64,000 nucleotides of DNA from Streptomyces phaeofaciens (GCF_014648915.1 NZ_BMSA01000021.1:62001-126000); one strand, 5' to 3'; counted from the first letter of the stretch, positions 24,337 through 33,735 are shown. Notes: generated by a model not told the origin, from the letters alone. Numbers and translations: made by a program.

Positions 24337-26052
24337 TCAGCCCTCGGTGCCGCCGAAGCGCTCCTTGTACGTCTCCAGGTCCTCGTCCGTGAGCTTCGCG
24401 AACAGGACCGGCGGGACGGTGAAGGGGGTGCCGGCGGGGACGGAGGCGAGGGCGCGGGCCTCGTCGGCCGTGACCCAGGCCGCCGTGTCGTCACCGAGGG
24501 AGAAGGCCTCGCGCATGGTCTTCGCCGTCGACGGGATGAAGGGCTCCGACACCACCGCGTACAGGTGGATCAGGTTCATCGCCGTACGGAGGGTGAGGGC
24601 CGCGCCGTCCTTGTCCGTCTTGATCTCCAGCCAGGGGGCCTTTTCCTCGAGGTAGGAGTTGCCCGCGGACCACAGGGCGCGCAGGGCGGCGGCCGCCTTG
24701 CGGAACTGGAGGGCCTCCATCTGCGTCTCGTACTCGGCCAGCAGCTCGGCGATCTGCCCACCCAGCTTCGCCTCGGCCTCACCGGCCGCGTTGCCCGCCG
24801 GGACCTCCTCGCCGAAGCGCTTCTTGGAGAAGGACAGCACGCGGTTGACGAAGTTGCCCAGGGTGTCGGCGAGGTCCTTGTTGACCGTCGCCGTGAAGTG
24901 CTCCCAGGTGAACGACGAGTCGTCCGACTCGGGCGCGTTGGCGATCAGGAAGTAGCGCCAGTAGTCGGCCGGGAGGATGTCCAGGGCCTGGTCGGTGAAG
25001 ACACCCCGCTTCTGCGAGGTGGAGAACTTCCCGCCGTAGTACGTCAGCCAGTTGAAGGCCTTGACGTAGTCGACCATCTTCCACGGCTCGCGCACGCCGA
25101 GCTCGGTGGCCGGGAACATGACGGTGTGGAAGGGCACGTTGTCCTTCGCCATGAACTCCGTGTAGCGGACGTCGTCGGCGGACTCGTACCACCACGACTT
25201 CCAGTCCCGGTTCTCCGGGTCCTGGGCCGCCCACTCCTTCGTCGCGCCGATGTACTCGATCGGGGCGTCGAACCAGACGTAGAAGACCTTGCCCTCGGCG
25301 GCCAGCTCCGGCCAGGTGTCGGCCGGGACCGGGACGCCCCAGTCCAGGTCACGCGTGATCGCGCGGTCGTGCAGGCCCTCGTTCAGCCACTTGCGGGCGA
25401 TGGAGGACGCCAGCTGCGGCCAGTCGTCCTCGTGCCGGGAGACCCACTCCTCGACCTCGTGCTGAAGCTTCGACTGGAGGAGGAAGAGGTGCTTGGTCTC
25501 GCGGACCTCCAGGTCCGTGGAGCCCGAGATCGCGGAGCGCGGGTTGATCAGGTCCGTGGGGTCCAGCACACGGGTGCAGTTCTCGCACTGGTCGCCGCGG
25601 GCCTTGTCGTAGCCGCAGTGGGGGCAGGTGCCCTCGACATAGCGGTCCGGGAGGAAACGGCCGTCGGCGGGCGAGTACACCTGGCGGATGGCGCGCTCTT
25701 CGATGAAGCCGTTCTCGTTCAGCCTGCGGGCGAAGTGCTGGGTGATCTCCCGGTTCTCGGGGGACGAGCTGCGGCCGAAGTAGTCGAACGCCAGCGCGAA
25801 GCCGTCGTAGACCGCCTTCTGCGCGTCGTGCGCCTGCGCGCAGAACTCGTCGACCGGGAGACCCTGCTCCTTCGCGGCCAGCTCGGCGGGGGTGCCGTGC
25901 TCGTCCGTGGCGCAGATGTACAGCACGTCGTGGCCACGCTGGCGGAGGTACCGGGAGTACACGTCCGCCGGGAGCATGGACCCCACCATGTTGCCCAGGT
26001 GCTTGATCCCGTTGATGTACGGAAGGGCGCTGGTGATGAGGTGTCGAGCCAT
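24337..26052 (-). CDS. metG: Methionyl-tRNA synthetase
   Basis: 571 residues, a class I aminoacyl-tRNA synthetase. The HIGH-like signature is KHLGN near residue 20, the zinc knuckle is CPHCGYDKARGDQCENC, and the KMSKS-like loop is KFSTSQKRG. The C-terminal helical anticodon-binding domain is present, without the extra tRNA-binding domain found in some homologues. It charges initiator and elongator tRNA-Met. The start ATG 26052 is preceded by GGGAGCAG. A perfect terminator follows the gene. Confidence 0.96.
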   Translation of the reverse strand: MARHLITSALPYINGIKHLGNMVGSMLPADVYSRYLRQRGHDVLYICATDEHGTPAELAAKEQGLPVDEFCAQAHDAQKAVYDGFALAFDYFGRSSSPENREITQHFARRLNENGFIEERAIRQVYSPADGRFLPDRYVEGTCPHCGYDKARGDQCENCTRVLDPTDLINPRSAISGSTDLEVRETKHLFLLQSKLQHEVEEWVSRHEDDWPQLASSIARKWLNEGLHDRAITRDLDWGVPVPADTWPELAAEGKVFYVWFDAPIEYIGATKEWAAQDPENRDWKSWWYESADDVRYTEFMAKDNVPFHTVMFPATELGVREPWKMVDYVKAFNWLTYYGGKFSTSQKRGVFTDQALDILPADYWRYFLIANAPESDDSSFTWEHFTATVNKDLADTLGNFVNRVLSFSKKRFGEEVPAGNAAGEAEAKLGGQIAELLAEYETQMEALQFRKAAAALRALWSAGNSYLEEKAPWLEIKTDKDGAALTLRTAMNLIHLYAVVSEPFIPSTAKTMREAFSLGDDTAAWVTADEARALASVPAGTPFTVPPVLFAKLTDEDLETYKERFGGTEG

Positions 26053-26126
26053 GGTGGCTGCTCCCGGGTCGGTCGTTCTGCGGTGGTCGTGCTTGCGAAC
26101 CTTGAAATCGTAGCCGACATGTGTAT

Positions 26127-26166
26127 GCCGCCCGCCTCCCGTTTTACGGGGTGAGAGGCGGGCGGC
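26127..26166 (-). terminator. Terminator of the VWA gene
   Basis: GCCGCCCGCCTC (26127-26138) and GAGGCGGGCGGC (26155-26166) form a perfect stem, with inner CCCGT/ACGGG pairing. It lies between metG and the VWA gene, downstream of the latter. Confidence 0.85.
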
Positions 26167-26214
26167 AGGGGATGGCGCTGCGCGGCTACGCGGGGTGACC
26201 GGCGGTCGTGCGGA

Positions 26215-28068
26215 CTACGGCCGCCAGTTCGCCAGGACGCCCTCGTACAGCTCGGCGTCCGTGAGCTCGCGCGGGGCGGGGCCCGCGTGGAAGAAGGACG
26301 CGTTCGCGGTCTTCAGCTTGCGGAGGTAGTCGAAGGCCTTGTTGTCGTGCTCACCGAAGGCGACGAAGGAGAAGAACACGGTGGGGTGGTTCTTCGCGGC
26401 GTCCGTGAGGGACTGGGTGGCCGGGGTCTTGGCGTCCGGGGCGCCGTCCGTCTGGAACACCACCAGGGCGGGGCCCTGGGCGTCCTTCGACTTCTCGTGG
26501 TGGCTCACGACGGCCTCGACGGCGACGTGGTAGCTGGTACGGCCCATGCGGCCCAGGCCGGCGTGCAGGTCGTCGATCCTGTTCTCGGGGTCCGTGAGGG
26601 TCAGGTCGGCGGTGCCGTCGACCTCCGTCGAGAAGAAGACGACGTGGACCGTGGCCTCCGGGTCCAGGTGGGCGGCGAGGGCCAGGGTCTGGTCGGCCAG
26701 AGCCTGCGCGGAGCCGTCCTTGTAGTACGGGCGCATGGACGCGGAGCGGTCGAGGACCAGGTAGACGGACGCCCGGGTGCCGGTGAGGCCCGCCTTTTCG
26801 AGGGCGGCGGTCGCTGCGGCGGTCGCTGTCGCGGGCGCTGCGGCGGTCGCTGCCGCGGGCTCGGTGGGCTGCGAAGCGGCCTCGGCTTCGCCTTCGGCCT
26901 GGTCGTTCCCACCCGCACCACCCGTGCGGGTTTCGTCGTCGGGTGCGGGTGGCCCCTGCGGGGCTGCCTCGCCGTCGGCGGCCGCGGGTTCGATCGGCTC
27001 CGCCTCGGCCGTCGGCTCCACCTCGGGCTCGGCGGCGGCTTCGGGCTCGGCCTCGGCGACCGGCTCGGGCTCCGCTTCGACGACGGGCTCGGGCTCGGCG
27101 GCGGCCTCAGGCTCGGCGACGGGCTCAGCCTCGGCGGCAGCTTCGGCCTCGACCTCGGCGACCGGCTCCGGCTCTGCCTCGGCGACGGGCTCGGCGACCG
27201 GCTCCGGCTCCGCTTCGATGACGGGCTCGGCCTCCGCGACGGGCTCAGCCTCAGCCTCGGCCTCGGCCTCGGGCTCGGCGACGGGCTCTGCCTCGGGCTC
27301 CGGCTCGACCTCGACCACAGCCTCGGCGATCGGCTCAGCCTCGATCTCGGCGGCCGGCTCGGGCTCCGCTTCGACCTCGGGCTCCGGCTCGGCGGCGGCC
27401 TCGGGCTCGGCGACGGGCTCAGCCTCGGCGGCAGCTTCGGCCTCGGCCTCGGCGACCGGCTCGGGCTCAGCGGCAGGCGCGACCTCGGCCACGGGTTCGG
27501 CCTCGGCGACCGACTCCGGCTCAGCCTCGACCTCGACCTCGGCGACCGACTCCGGCTCTGCCTCAGCCGCAGGCGCGACCTCGACCTCGGCGACCGGCTC
27601 CGCTTCGACGACGGGCTCCGGCTCGGCGGCGGCCTCGGGCTCGGCGACGGACTCAGCCTCGGCCTCGGCCACCGGCTCGGCCTCGACCTCGGCCTCGGGC
27701 TCGGGCTCAGCGACAGCCTCGGCCTCAGCCACGGGCTCAGCCTCAGCCACCGGCGCGGCTGCCTCCGCCTCCGCAGGCGTCGGCTTCGGGACCGTGATGT
27801 TGTCGAAGGCCGCTGCGACCAGGTCGTGTTCCTCGGTGGATTCCGAGCGGGGCTCGGGGACCTTGGGGGTGGTCGGCTCGGGGGCCGGGGTCGTCGGTGT
27901 CTGTCCCTGGGCAGGGACATGGTCGGCCGTCGGCGTCTGTCCCTGCGCAGGGACCTGTTCCGCCGTCGGAGTGTGCCCCTGCGAAGGGACCTGTTCCGCG
28001 CCTTCCGCCTCGGTGCGCTCCTTGCGTGAGCGGCCGAAAGCGTTCCGAAGGCGAGTGAGAATGCCCAT
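26215..28068 (-). CDS. VWA-domain protein with a giant Glu/Pro/Ala/Val repeat linker
   Basis: 617 residues in three parts. The N-terminus (1-100) is basic, then has repeated QVPAQGQTPTAD units. Residues about 100-370 are an uninterrupted low-complexity tract of EPVAEAE/AEPEPVAE type. The C-terminal about 200 residues are a von Willebrand A domain with the MIDAS motif LDRSASM and TDGAPDA, similar to TerF/TerY-type VWA domains of tellurite-resistance gene families. No signal peptide is visible, so it is probably cytoplasmic. The acidic repeat suggests an extended, highly charged spacer or binding region. The domain assignment is firm; the function is unknown. Confidence 0.85.
   Translation of the reverse strand: MGILTRLRNAFGRSRKERTEAEGAEQVPSQGHTPTAEQVPAQGQTPTADHVPAQGQTPTTPAPEPTTPKVPEPRSESTEEHDLVAAAFDNITVPKPTPAEAEAAAPVAEAEPVAEAEAVAEPEPEAEVEAEPVAEAEAESVAEPEAAAEPEPVVEAEPVAEVEVAPAAEAEPESVAEVEVEAEPESVAEAEPVAEVAPAAEPEPVAEAEAEAAAEAEPVAEPEAAAEPEPEVEAEPEPAAEIEAEPIAEAVVEVEPEPEAEPVAEPEAEAEAEAEPVAEAEPVIEAEPEPVAEPVAEAEPEPVAEVEAEAAAEAEPVAEPEAAAEPEPVVEAEPEPVAEAEPEAAAEPEVEPTAEAEPIEPAAADGEAAPQGPPAPDDETRTGGAGGNDQAEGEAEAASQPTEPAAATAAAPATATAAATAALEKAGLTGTRASVYLVLDRSASMRPYYKDGSAQALADQTLALAAHLDPEATVHVVFFSTEVDGTADLTLTDPENRIDDLHAGLGRMGRTSYHVAVEAVVSHHEKSKDAQGPALVVFQTDGAPDAKTPATQSLTDAAKNHPTVFFSFVAFGEHDNKAFDYLRKLKTANASFFHAGPAPRELTDAELYEGVLANWRP
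26985..27770 (-). repeat. In-frame degenerate tandem repeat encoding (E/A)P(E/V)AEAE
   Basis: The plus strand shows hundreds of bases of interleaved GGCTCGGC, CTCGGCCTC and CCGGCTC words, translating on the minus strand to Glu/Pro/Ala/Val repeats. Unit lengths are multiples of 3 and variants differ by small blocks, indicating expansion by slippage or recombination. Confidence 0.85.
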
Positions 28069-28243
28069 GCGCGCAACCCTTCGCGTGAGTTGAAGCCCGT
28101 CAATCCCTGGCCAGGACGGACACGTAAGGTTAGCGGCCCCACGTGGCGATCTTGGGCAGGGGTGAGTAAGGGGAAGAGGGGTGTGTCAACACCGCCTCTC
28201 GGCCTTGTCCGGCGCAAGCCCAACACCCTTGTCGAAGCCGGGG

Positions 28244-28265
28244 ATTCACCCGTCGTTCATCCGTC
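28244..28265 (+). promoter_or_regulatory. Candidate PHO box (PhoP direct repeats)
   Basis: Two adjacent 11-base units, ATTCACCCGTC and GTTCATCCGTC, match the Streptomyces PhoP direct-repeat unit (GKTCAYYYRSG) at 8 and 9 of 11 positions. They lie about 70 bases upstream of the PhoX-type phosphatase start, where activation would be expected. Confidence 0.6.
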
Positions 28266-28335
28266 CGCTGCGCTTCCGCACATACGTCCCCCTACCGTCA
28301 CGCTCACACCAAGGGCACGCAAGGGGAGATTAAAG

Positions 28336-30399
28336 GTGCGCAAGCTGCTTCCGCTCATCGGAACGCCGTCCGGGTCGCATCCCGGCGGACGCTCCGCAAT
28401 GACCTGCCGTTTCCGCTGTGGCGACGCCTGCTTCCACGAGGTGCCCAACACCAGCGACAACGAGTACGTCGGCGACGTGATCGCCGGTGCCCTGTCCCGC
28501 CGCACGATGATGAGGGCCGCGGCCGTCGTCACCGTCGCGGCGGCGGCCGGAACCGGTGCCGCGCTGCCCGCCGCCGCCGCACCGCAGGCCACGTCCAAGA
28601 AACCCGCCGGGGAGAAGAGTGCCGCCCGCGGCCTGCGCTACTCCTCCGTCGCGCCGAACACCGCCGACGCAGTGACCGTTCCGGACGGATACCGGCAGAA
28701 TGTCGTGATCCGGTGGGGTGAGCCCATTCTGCGCGGGGCGCCGGCGTTCGACCCGGAGAACCAGACCGCGGCGGCCCAGGCCGGCCAGTTCGGCTACAAC
28801 AACGACTTCCTCGCGCTGCTGCCGCTCCCGGGCGAGTGCCGGCGCCAGCTCCTGGTCGCCAACCACGAGTACACCGACGAGGTGCTGATGTTCCGCGGCT
28901 ACGACGCCGCGAACCCCACCCGGGAACAGGTGGAGATCGCCTGGGCGGCGCACGGCCTGGGCGCCGTCGTCGTGGAGGAGGACCGCAGGACGGGTGCGCT
29001 GACCGCCGTCCCGCGCCACCACCTGAACCGGCGTGTCACCGCCACCACCGAGTTCCGGCTGACCGGGCCCGCCGCCGGATCCCCCCTGCTCAGGACCTCC
29101 GCCGACCCGACCGGCCGCAAGGTGCTCGGCACGCTCAACAACTGCTCCGGCGGCACCACCCCGTGGGGCACCACCCTCCACGGCGAGGAGAACTTCAACC
29201 AGTACTTCGCCAACAGCAGCCGCGCCACCGACAAGCGGTACGGCATCGGCACCGGGGCCACCGAGCGCAAGTGGGAGCGTTTCGACAAGCGCTTCGACGT
29301 CGCCCAGGAGCCGAACGAGGTGCACCGTTTCGGGTACGTCGTCGAGTTCGACCCGTACGACCCGTCCTCCACGCCCCGTAAGCACACCGCTCTCGGGCGC
29401 TTCAAGCACGAGGCCGCGACCGTGCGGCTGACCGAGGACGGCCGTCCGGTCGTCTACTCCGGTGACGACGAGCGGTTCGACTACTTCTACAAGTTCGTCG
29501 GCACCAAGCGCATGCGGAAGGGCTCCTCCCGGGCCGTGCGCGAGCACAACCTCTCGCTGCTCGACGAGGGCACCCTGTATGTCGCCCGGCTCACCGGTGA
29601 CTCCCCCGCCCTGGAGATCGACGGCACCGGCAAGCTGCCCGCCGACGGTGAGTTCGACGGCAGCGGCGAGTGGATCCCGCTGGCCACGGCCGGCGCCGAC
29701 GGCGCGGTCTCGCACGTCGAGGGGATGACGGCGGACGAGGTGTTCGTCTTCACGCGGCTGGCCGGTGACAAGGTCGGCGCGACGAAGATGGACCGGCCCG
29801 AGGACATCCAGCCCTCGCCGGTCACCGGCAAGGTGTACGTCGCCCTCACCAACAACAGCAACCGCGGTGTCGGTGCGAACGCCAAGGCCGACGAGGCGAA
29901 CCCGCGCAACGCCAACAAGCACGGGCACATCCTGGAGCTGACCGAGCGCTGGAACCGGCCGGAGAGCAAGACCTTCGCCTGGTCGCTGTTCCTCGTCGCC
30001 GGCGACCCGAACGACCCGGCGACCTACTTCGCCGGGTTCCCCAAGGACGACGTCAGCCCGATCTCCTGCCCGGACAACGTGGCGTTCGACCCGTACGGCA
30101 ACCTGTGGATCTCCACCGACGGCTCGCAGCTGGGCTCGCACGACGGGCTCTTCGGTGTGGCCACGCGCGGTCCGCGGCGCGGTGAGCTGAAGCAGTTCCT
30201 GACCGTGCCGAAGGGTGCCGAGACCTGCGGTCCGATCATCCAGGACCGGCGTGTGCTGGTGGCCGTGCAGCACCCGGGCGAGATCGACGGGGCGTCCGTG
30301 GAGAAGCCGGCGAGCACCTGGCCGGACGGGCCCGGCAAGATCGTCCGCCCCGCGGTCGTGGCGGTGTGGCGTGCGGACGGCGACGACATCGGCGTCTGA
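28336..30399 (+). CDS. PhoX-type (DUF839) Tat-exported phosphatase
   Basis: About 687 residues from GTG 28336 (RBS AAGGGGAG). The N-terminal about 85 residues include SRRTMMRAAAV and a hydrophobic stretch, a twin-arginine-type signal set back from the start. The body matches the PhoX/DUF839 phosphatase family: NNCSGGTTPWGTTLHGEENF, GRFKHEAATV, YSGDDERFDYFYKFV, MDRPEDIQPSP and the C-terminal PDNVAFDPYGNLW. PhoX enzymes are Ca2+/Fe-dependent alkaline phosphatases that release phosphate from organic esters outside the cell. The PHO-box-like repeat upstream fits phosphate-starvation control. Some members have no shown activity, so the precise substrate is open. Confidence 0.9.
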   Translation: MRKLLPLIGTPSGSHPGGRSAMTCRFRCGDACFHEVPNTSDNEYVGDVIAGALSRRTMMRAAAVVTVAAAAGTGAALPAAAAPQATSKKPAGEKSAARGLRYSSVAPNTADAVTVPDGYRQNVVIRWGEPILRGAPAFDPENQTAAAQAGQFGYNNDFLALLPLPGECRRQLLVANHEYTDEVLMFRGYDAANPTREQVEIAWAAHGLGAVVVEEDRRTGALTAVPRHHLNRRVTATTEFRLTGPAAGSPLLRTSADPTGRKVLGTLNNCSGGTTPWGTTLHGEENFNQYFANSSRATDKRYGIGTGATERKWERFDKRFDVAQEPNEVHRFGYVVEFDPYDPSSTPRKHTALGRFKHEAATVRLTEDGRPVVYSGDDERFDYFYKFVGTKRMRKGSSRAVREHNLSLLDEGTLYVARLTGDSPALEIDGTGKLPADGEFDGSGEWIPLATAGADGAVSHVEGMTADEVFVFTRLAGDKVGATKMDRPEDIQPSPVTGKVYVALTNNSNRGVGANAKADEANPRNANKHGHILELTERWNRPESKTFAWSLFLVAGDPNDPATYFAGFPKDDVSPISCPDNVAFDPYGNLWISTDGSQLGSHDGLFGVATRGPRRGELKQFLTVPKGAETCGPIIQDRRVLVAVQHPGEIDGASVEKPASTWPDGPGKIVRPAVVAVWRADGDDIGV

Positions 30400-30432
30400 C
30401 ACCCCCTGGGTCACCCCCTGGGGGCGTCTCCC

Positions 30433-32397
30433 CTAGGGGGAACCCGGTCGGTCCGATCCCGGTGAGGCGATCGCCCTCGCCGCCGCGACCTCCTGGCGCA
30501 GGGGTTCCAGGACGCTGTCCGGCGGGCCCGTGAGGTCCGTGCGGACGGGGTAGAGGACCTCGGTGTCCCGCAGGCCCTCGGCCAGTTCCCGGAGCTGGAG
30601 GGCGATATGGGCGACCTCCCGCTGCGACGGCGGCCCGGCTCCGTGCTTGACGCGGACCCGGGCCGCCGTCGTCACGTCCACGATCCGTTCCACGGCGACG
30701 ACCAGCGGCCACCAGGCGGCGGCCCGGCGTCCGGTGGGCGGCGGTTCCGTCAGGGCGCGCTGGAACTCCGTGCGGACCACGGAGAGGTCGCGGTAGAGGC
30801 GGCGGCGCATCCGGGCCCGGGCGGCGGGGACGACGTCCGGGCCGAACGCCGCCTCGACATAGCGGGAGGCGTCGGCGACGGCGTCCGCGAGCCGGGCGCC
30901 GACGCGGGTGTGCCAGCTCTCGGGCCAGAGCAGATAGCCCACGGTCAGCACGATCGCGCAGCCGATCAGGGAGTCCACCAGGCGGGGCAGCAGCAGGCCG
31001 GTGCCCTGGTGGTTGAGCGTGTCCGACAGCAGCAGGATCACCGGGGTGATGGCGGCCGTCTGGTAGCCGTAGCCGCGCGGGGTGAGCGCGGGGACGAGCG
31101 GTGCGAGCAGGAGCATGACGGCCACGTCCCACCAGCCGCGGGGCACCTCGGAGAGGACGGCCGCCGCGACCACCAGGCCGGCGACCGTGCCGAGGGCCCG
31201 CAGCAGGGCGCGGGAGAACACCGAGCCGAAGTCGGGCTTGAGGACGAAGGTGATCGTCAGGGCCACCCAGTAGGAGCGGGGGACGGGCACGGTCGACACC
31301 AGGGTCTGGGCGAGTCCGATGCACAGGGCCAGGCGCAGGCCGTACCGCCAGGACGCGGCGGACAGGGCGGCGCCCCGGGTGGCGCGGGCGGTGCGGACGC
31401 GCAGGGCGGCGGGGCGGCCGAGGCGGTCGTCGATGCCGTGGCCGTCGACGTCGGGGGAGGCCACGACCTCGGCGGCGTGGCGCAGGGCGTGGTCGACGGC
31501 GCGCGCGGCCTCCCCGGCCGGGTCGGGGAGCTTCAGGCCGATGGGGCCGGTGTAGCCGGTCTCGACCGCCTGGGCGAGGTGGTGGACGGCTTCGGGGACC
31601 TGCGGCGGGAGCGGCCGGCCGCTGAGGTGGGCGGCGGGGGCGGCCTCGACGACCGGGGTGATCGCGTTCAGCTGGGCCAGCAGCCGGGTCAGTTCGGCGC
31701 TGCGGCCGTGGTGGCGGGCGCGGTGGGCGAGGACGAGGTCGTAGGACTCGTTGAGGGACTGGGTGACGGTGTGCCGGGCGTTCTCGTAGGCGCCGGGGGC
31801 GTCGCTGCCGCAGGCGGCGAGCAGGTCGGCGACCGTGCGGTAGGCGGCGGCGACGGCGGTGCGTTCGGGGACGCCGGAGCGCAGCGGCCAGGCGAGCAGG
31901 GCGAGGAGCAGCACGAGGAGTCCGCCGCCGGTCATCAGCAGCGGCGCCAGCCACCACGGTCCCGGCATGGGCAGGCCCGCGCCCACCACGGAGTTCAGCA
32001 GGAGCAGGAGTCCGGAGACGGAGGCCACGGCCCCGATGGTGGAGATCATCCCGGAGACCAGCGCGACGCCGGTGACGGCGGCGACGGCGAGCCAGCCGTG
32101 TCCGTGGACGGCCGCGCCGAGGGTGATGCCGACCGCGCCGAAGAGCTGGGGGATCGCGATGTTGAGGATCCGCATGCGGTAGGCGTCGGCGGTGTCGCCG
32201 ATGACGCCGGAGAGGGCGCCCATGGAGGCGAGGGCGCCGTAGTCGGGCCGGCCGGCGGCGAGGCCGATCGCCAGGGGCAGGGTCATGGCGACGGCGGCGC
32301 GGGCGACGGCGGGCCGGTTGACGCGTGACCGCTGGGGCCGGAGGTTCCGCACCAGCCAGTCGGGAGGGGTGAGGCCGATGGGGAACTCGCGGGACAT
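30433..32397 (-). CDS. FUSC-family aromatic-acid exporter-like membrane protein
   Basis: About 654 residues from ATG 32397 (starting MSREFPIGLTPPDWLV). The protein has two blocks of about six transmembrane helices each: about 35-170 (VAMTLPLAIGLAAG, MGALSGVIGDTADAYRMRI) and about 365-500 (YWVALTITFVLKPDFGSVFSR, ALGTVAGLVVAAAVL), typical of the FUSC/YccC/AaeB permease fold. The C-terminal region is helical and soluble. Known members export p-hydroxybenzoate-type compounds. An in-frame extension upstream of ATG 32397 has no Streptomyces-like membrane content, so I reject it. The gene converges on the PhoX gene with only 33 bases between them. Confidence 0.88.
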   Translation of the reverse strand: MSREFPIGLTPPDWLVRNLRPQRSRVNRPAVARAAVAMTLPLAIGLAAGRPDYGALASMGALSGVIGDTADAYRMRILNIAIPQLFGAVGITLGAAVHGHGWLAVAAVTGVALVSGMISTIGAVASVSGLLLLLNSVVGAGLPMPGPWWLAPLLMTGGGLLVLLLALLAWPLRSGVPERTAVAAAYRTVADLLAACGSDAPGAYENARHTVTQSLNESYDLVLAHRARHHGRSAELTRLLAQLNAITPVVEAAPAAHLSGRPLPPQVPEAVHHLAQAVETGYTGPIGLKLPDPAGEAARAVDHALRHAAEVVASPDVDGHGIDDRLGRPAALRVRTARATRGAALSAASWRYGLRLALCIGLAQTLVSTVPVPRSYWVALTITFVLKPDFGSVFSRALLRALGTVAGLVVAAAVLSEVPRGWWDVAVMLLLAPLVPALTPRGYGYQTAAITPVILLLSDTLNHQGTGLLLPRLVDSLIGCAIVLTVGYLLWPESWHTRVGARLADAVADASRYVEAAFGPDVVPAARARMRRRLYRDLSVVRTEFQRALTEPPPTGRRAAAWWPLVVAVERIVDVTTAARVRVKHGAGPPSQREVAHIALQLRELAEGLRDTEVLYPVRTDLTGPPDSVLEPLRQEVAAARAIASPGSDRPGSP

Positions 32398-32426
32398 GGG
32401 CTCATTATGGGCGCCGCCCGCGACGG

Positions 32427-33443
32427 CTATCGGGGCTGGTGCAGGGTGAGGTCGACGAGCAGGGAGCGGTGGTCGGTGCCGGCCAGGTCGAGGAAGCGGG
32501 CGCGGCTCGCGGAGAACTCCTTCGAGACGAGCACATGGTCGATCTGGGCGCCGAAGGCGGGGGTGGTGTCGCTGGGCCAGCTCGGTTCGCGGCCCTCGCC
32601 GGCCAGCCGGGCGGCGTCGCGCAGGCCGGTGTCGAGGATGCGGCGGAAGGCGGCGTGGTCCTGTGAGGCGTTGAAGTCCCCGGCGAGGACGAGGGGGCCG
32701 TCGTCGTGCCGGTCGGCGAAGGCGCGCAGCCGTCCCAGCTCTTCCTTCCACAGGGAGACCTGGCGGGGCAGCGGGGGTTTGGGGTGGGCGAGCTGGAGCC
32801 GGACGGGGTGTCCGTCGACGTCGGCGACCGCTCCGGGCATGCCCATCTTCCCGGGGACGCCGGCGGTGGCGGTGAGGGGGAAGCGGCTGAGGACGATCGA
32901 GCCGACGGAGGTGTCCCCCTCGACCGCCCGCCGGTACGGGTAGGCGGCGCCGACCTCGCGTTTCAGCCGGGCCTGGCAGGTGTACTCGCACTCCTCGACG
33001 AACACGATGTCCGGTCGGTCGCGCCGGATGACGGGGATCAGGGAGCCGGTGGCCCAGCCGAACTCCACGTTGGAGGTGAGGACGCGCAGCCGGGCGAGGG
33101 CCGGTCCGCCGGGCTCGCCGCCCGGTCCGTACGGCCTGAGGAACCAGGCGAGCAGGCCGAGGACGACGACGCCCCAGATCAGCCCGGTCCACCAGCGGGT
33201 GAGCAGGGAGAGTGCCACGGCCGCCGCGGCGGGCACCAGCAGCCAGGGCAGGAAGGCCAGCAGTTGCGGTACGGGGGTGACGGCGTCGGTGTCGGCGGCC
33301 CGGCATCCGACGATCACGCTCACCGCGGCCAGCAGCAGCCCGGCGCACCCGGCGCCGAGCAGCCGCGCCCGGCCCGGCCGGGGCGGGTCAGCGGAACTCG
33401 CGGACGACCTCGATGCGCCCCACGATGTGCGCGTTGAACTCAT
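32427..33443 (-). CDS. Membrane-anchored endonuclease/exonuclease/phosphatase family protein
   Basis: 338 residues. Three N-terminal transmembrane helices (about 27-105) are followed by an EEP-fold domain with the family metal and catalytic residues: TSNVEF, VFVEECEY, LAGDFNASQ, QIDHVLVS and TDHRSLLVDL. The fold covers nucleases, phosphodiesterases and sphingomyelinases, so the substrate cannot be read from the sequence. The start ATG 33443 has an ideal ribosome binding site (GGAGGAG, 5 bases away) inside the upstream gene, and the 56-base overlap suggests translational coupling. Confidence 0.85.
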   Translation of the reverse strand: MSSTRTSWGASRSSASSADPPRPGRARLLGAGCAGLLLAAVSVIVGCRAADTDAVTPVPQLLAFLPWLLVPAAAAVALSLLTRWWTGLIWGVVVLGLLAWFLRPYGPGGEPGGPALARLRVLTSNVEFGWATGSLIPVIRRDRPDIVFVEECEYTCQARLKREVGAAYPYRRAVEGDTSVGSIVLSRFPLTATAGVPGKMGMPGAVADVDGHPVRLQLAHPKPPLPRQVSLWKEELGRLRAFADRHDDGPLVLAGDFNASQDHAAFRRILDTGLRDAARLAGEGREPSWPSDTTPAFGAQIDHVLVSKEFSASRARFLDLAGTDHRSLLVDLTLHQPR

Positions 33444-33735
33444 CCAACTCCTCCGCCGGCACCCACAGCTCCAGGATGGTCTCTCCGCCGACCTGGCGCA
33501 CCGGATACCGCTCCAGGAACTCCGTGTCGACCTCGAAGCGGGTGACGTGGCCGGAGCCGGAGGCGGGGACGTTCCAGTCCCGGGCGATACGGACCGCGTA
33601 GTCCTCGTCGAGGACCGGGTAGAAGATCGGCTGCTCGGGGAGGCGTGGCGGCCAGGCCGTCCACCCGGAGGCCTCGACCAGCGCCAGTTCCTCGGGTCCG
33701 GTGGGGCGCCAGAGGGTCGTCGTCTTCCTGCTCAT
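33388..33735 (-). CDS. Small conserved protein (often annotated ADP-ribosylation/crystallin J1)
   Basis: 115 residues, start ATG 33735 (MSRKTTTLWRP). Conserved features include LPEQPIFYPVLDEDYAV, GHVTRFEVDTEFLERYPV and ELWVPAEELDEFNAHIVG. Homologues are common in Streptomyces and usually carry the label ADP-ribosylation/crystallin J1, although I see no clear catalytic motif for that activity. It overlaps the downstream EEP-family gene and shares a strand with the alpha/beta hydrolase upstream; the three may form an operon. Confidence 0.8.
   Translation of the reverse strand: MSRKTTTLWRPTGPEELALVEASGWTAWPPRLPEQPIFYPVLDEDYAVRIARDWNVPASGSGHVTRFEVDTEFLERYPVRQVGGETILELWVPAEELDEFNAHIVGRIEVVREFR

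Noticed and set aside
26985..27770. CRISPR-like or satellite array
   Set aside because: The units are irregular, lack spacers and encode a continuous repeat protein frame.
26287..28029. A 580-codon plus-strand frame rich in Gly/Leu/Asp across the VWA gene
   Set aside because: It is the complement of the repeat in the minus-strand VWA gene, which has a true VWA domain and start site.
32398..33348. N-terminal extension of the FUSC permease to about 971 residues
   Set aside because: The extension overlaps the well-supported EEP-family gene, is Arg/Pro-rich with no domain, and ATG 32397 starts a complete FUSC protein.
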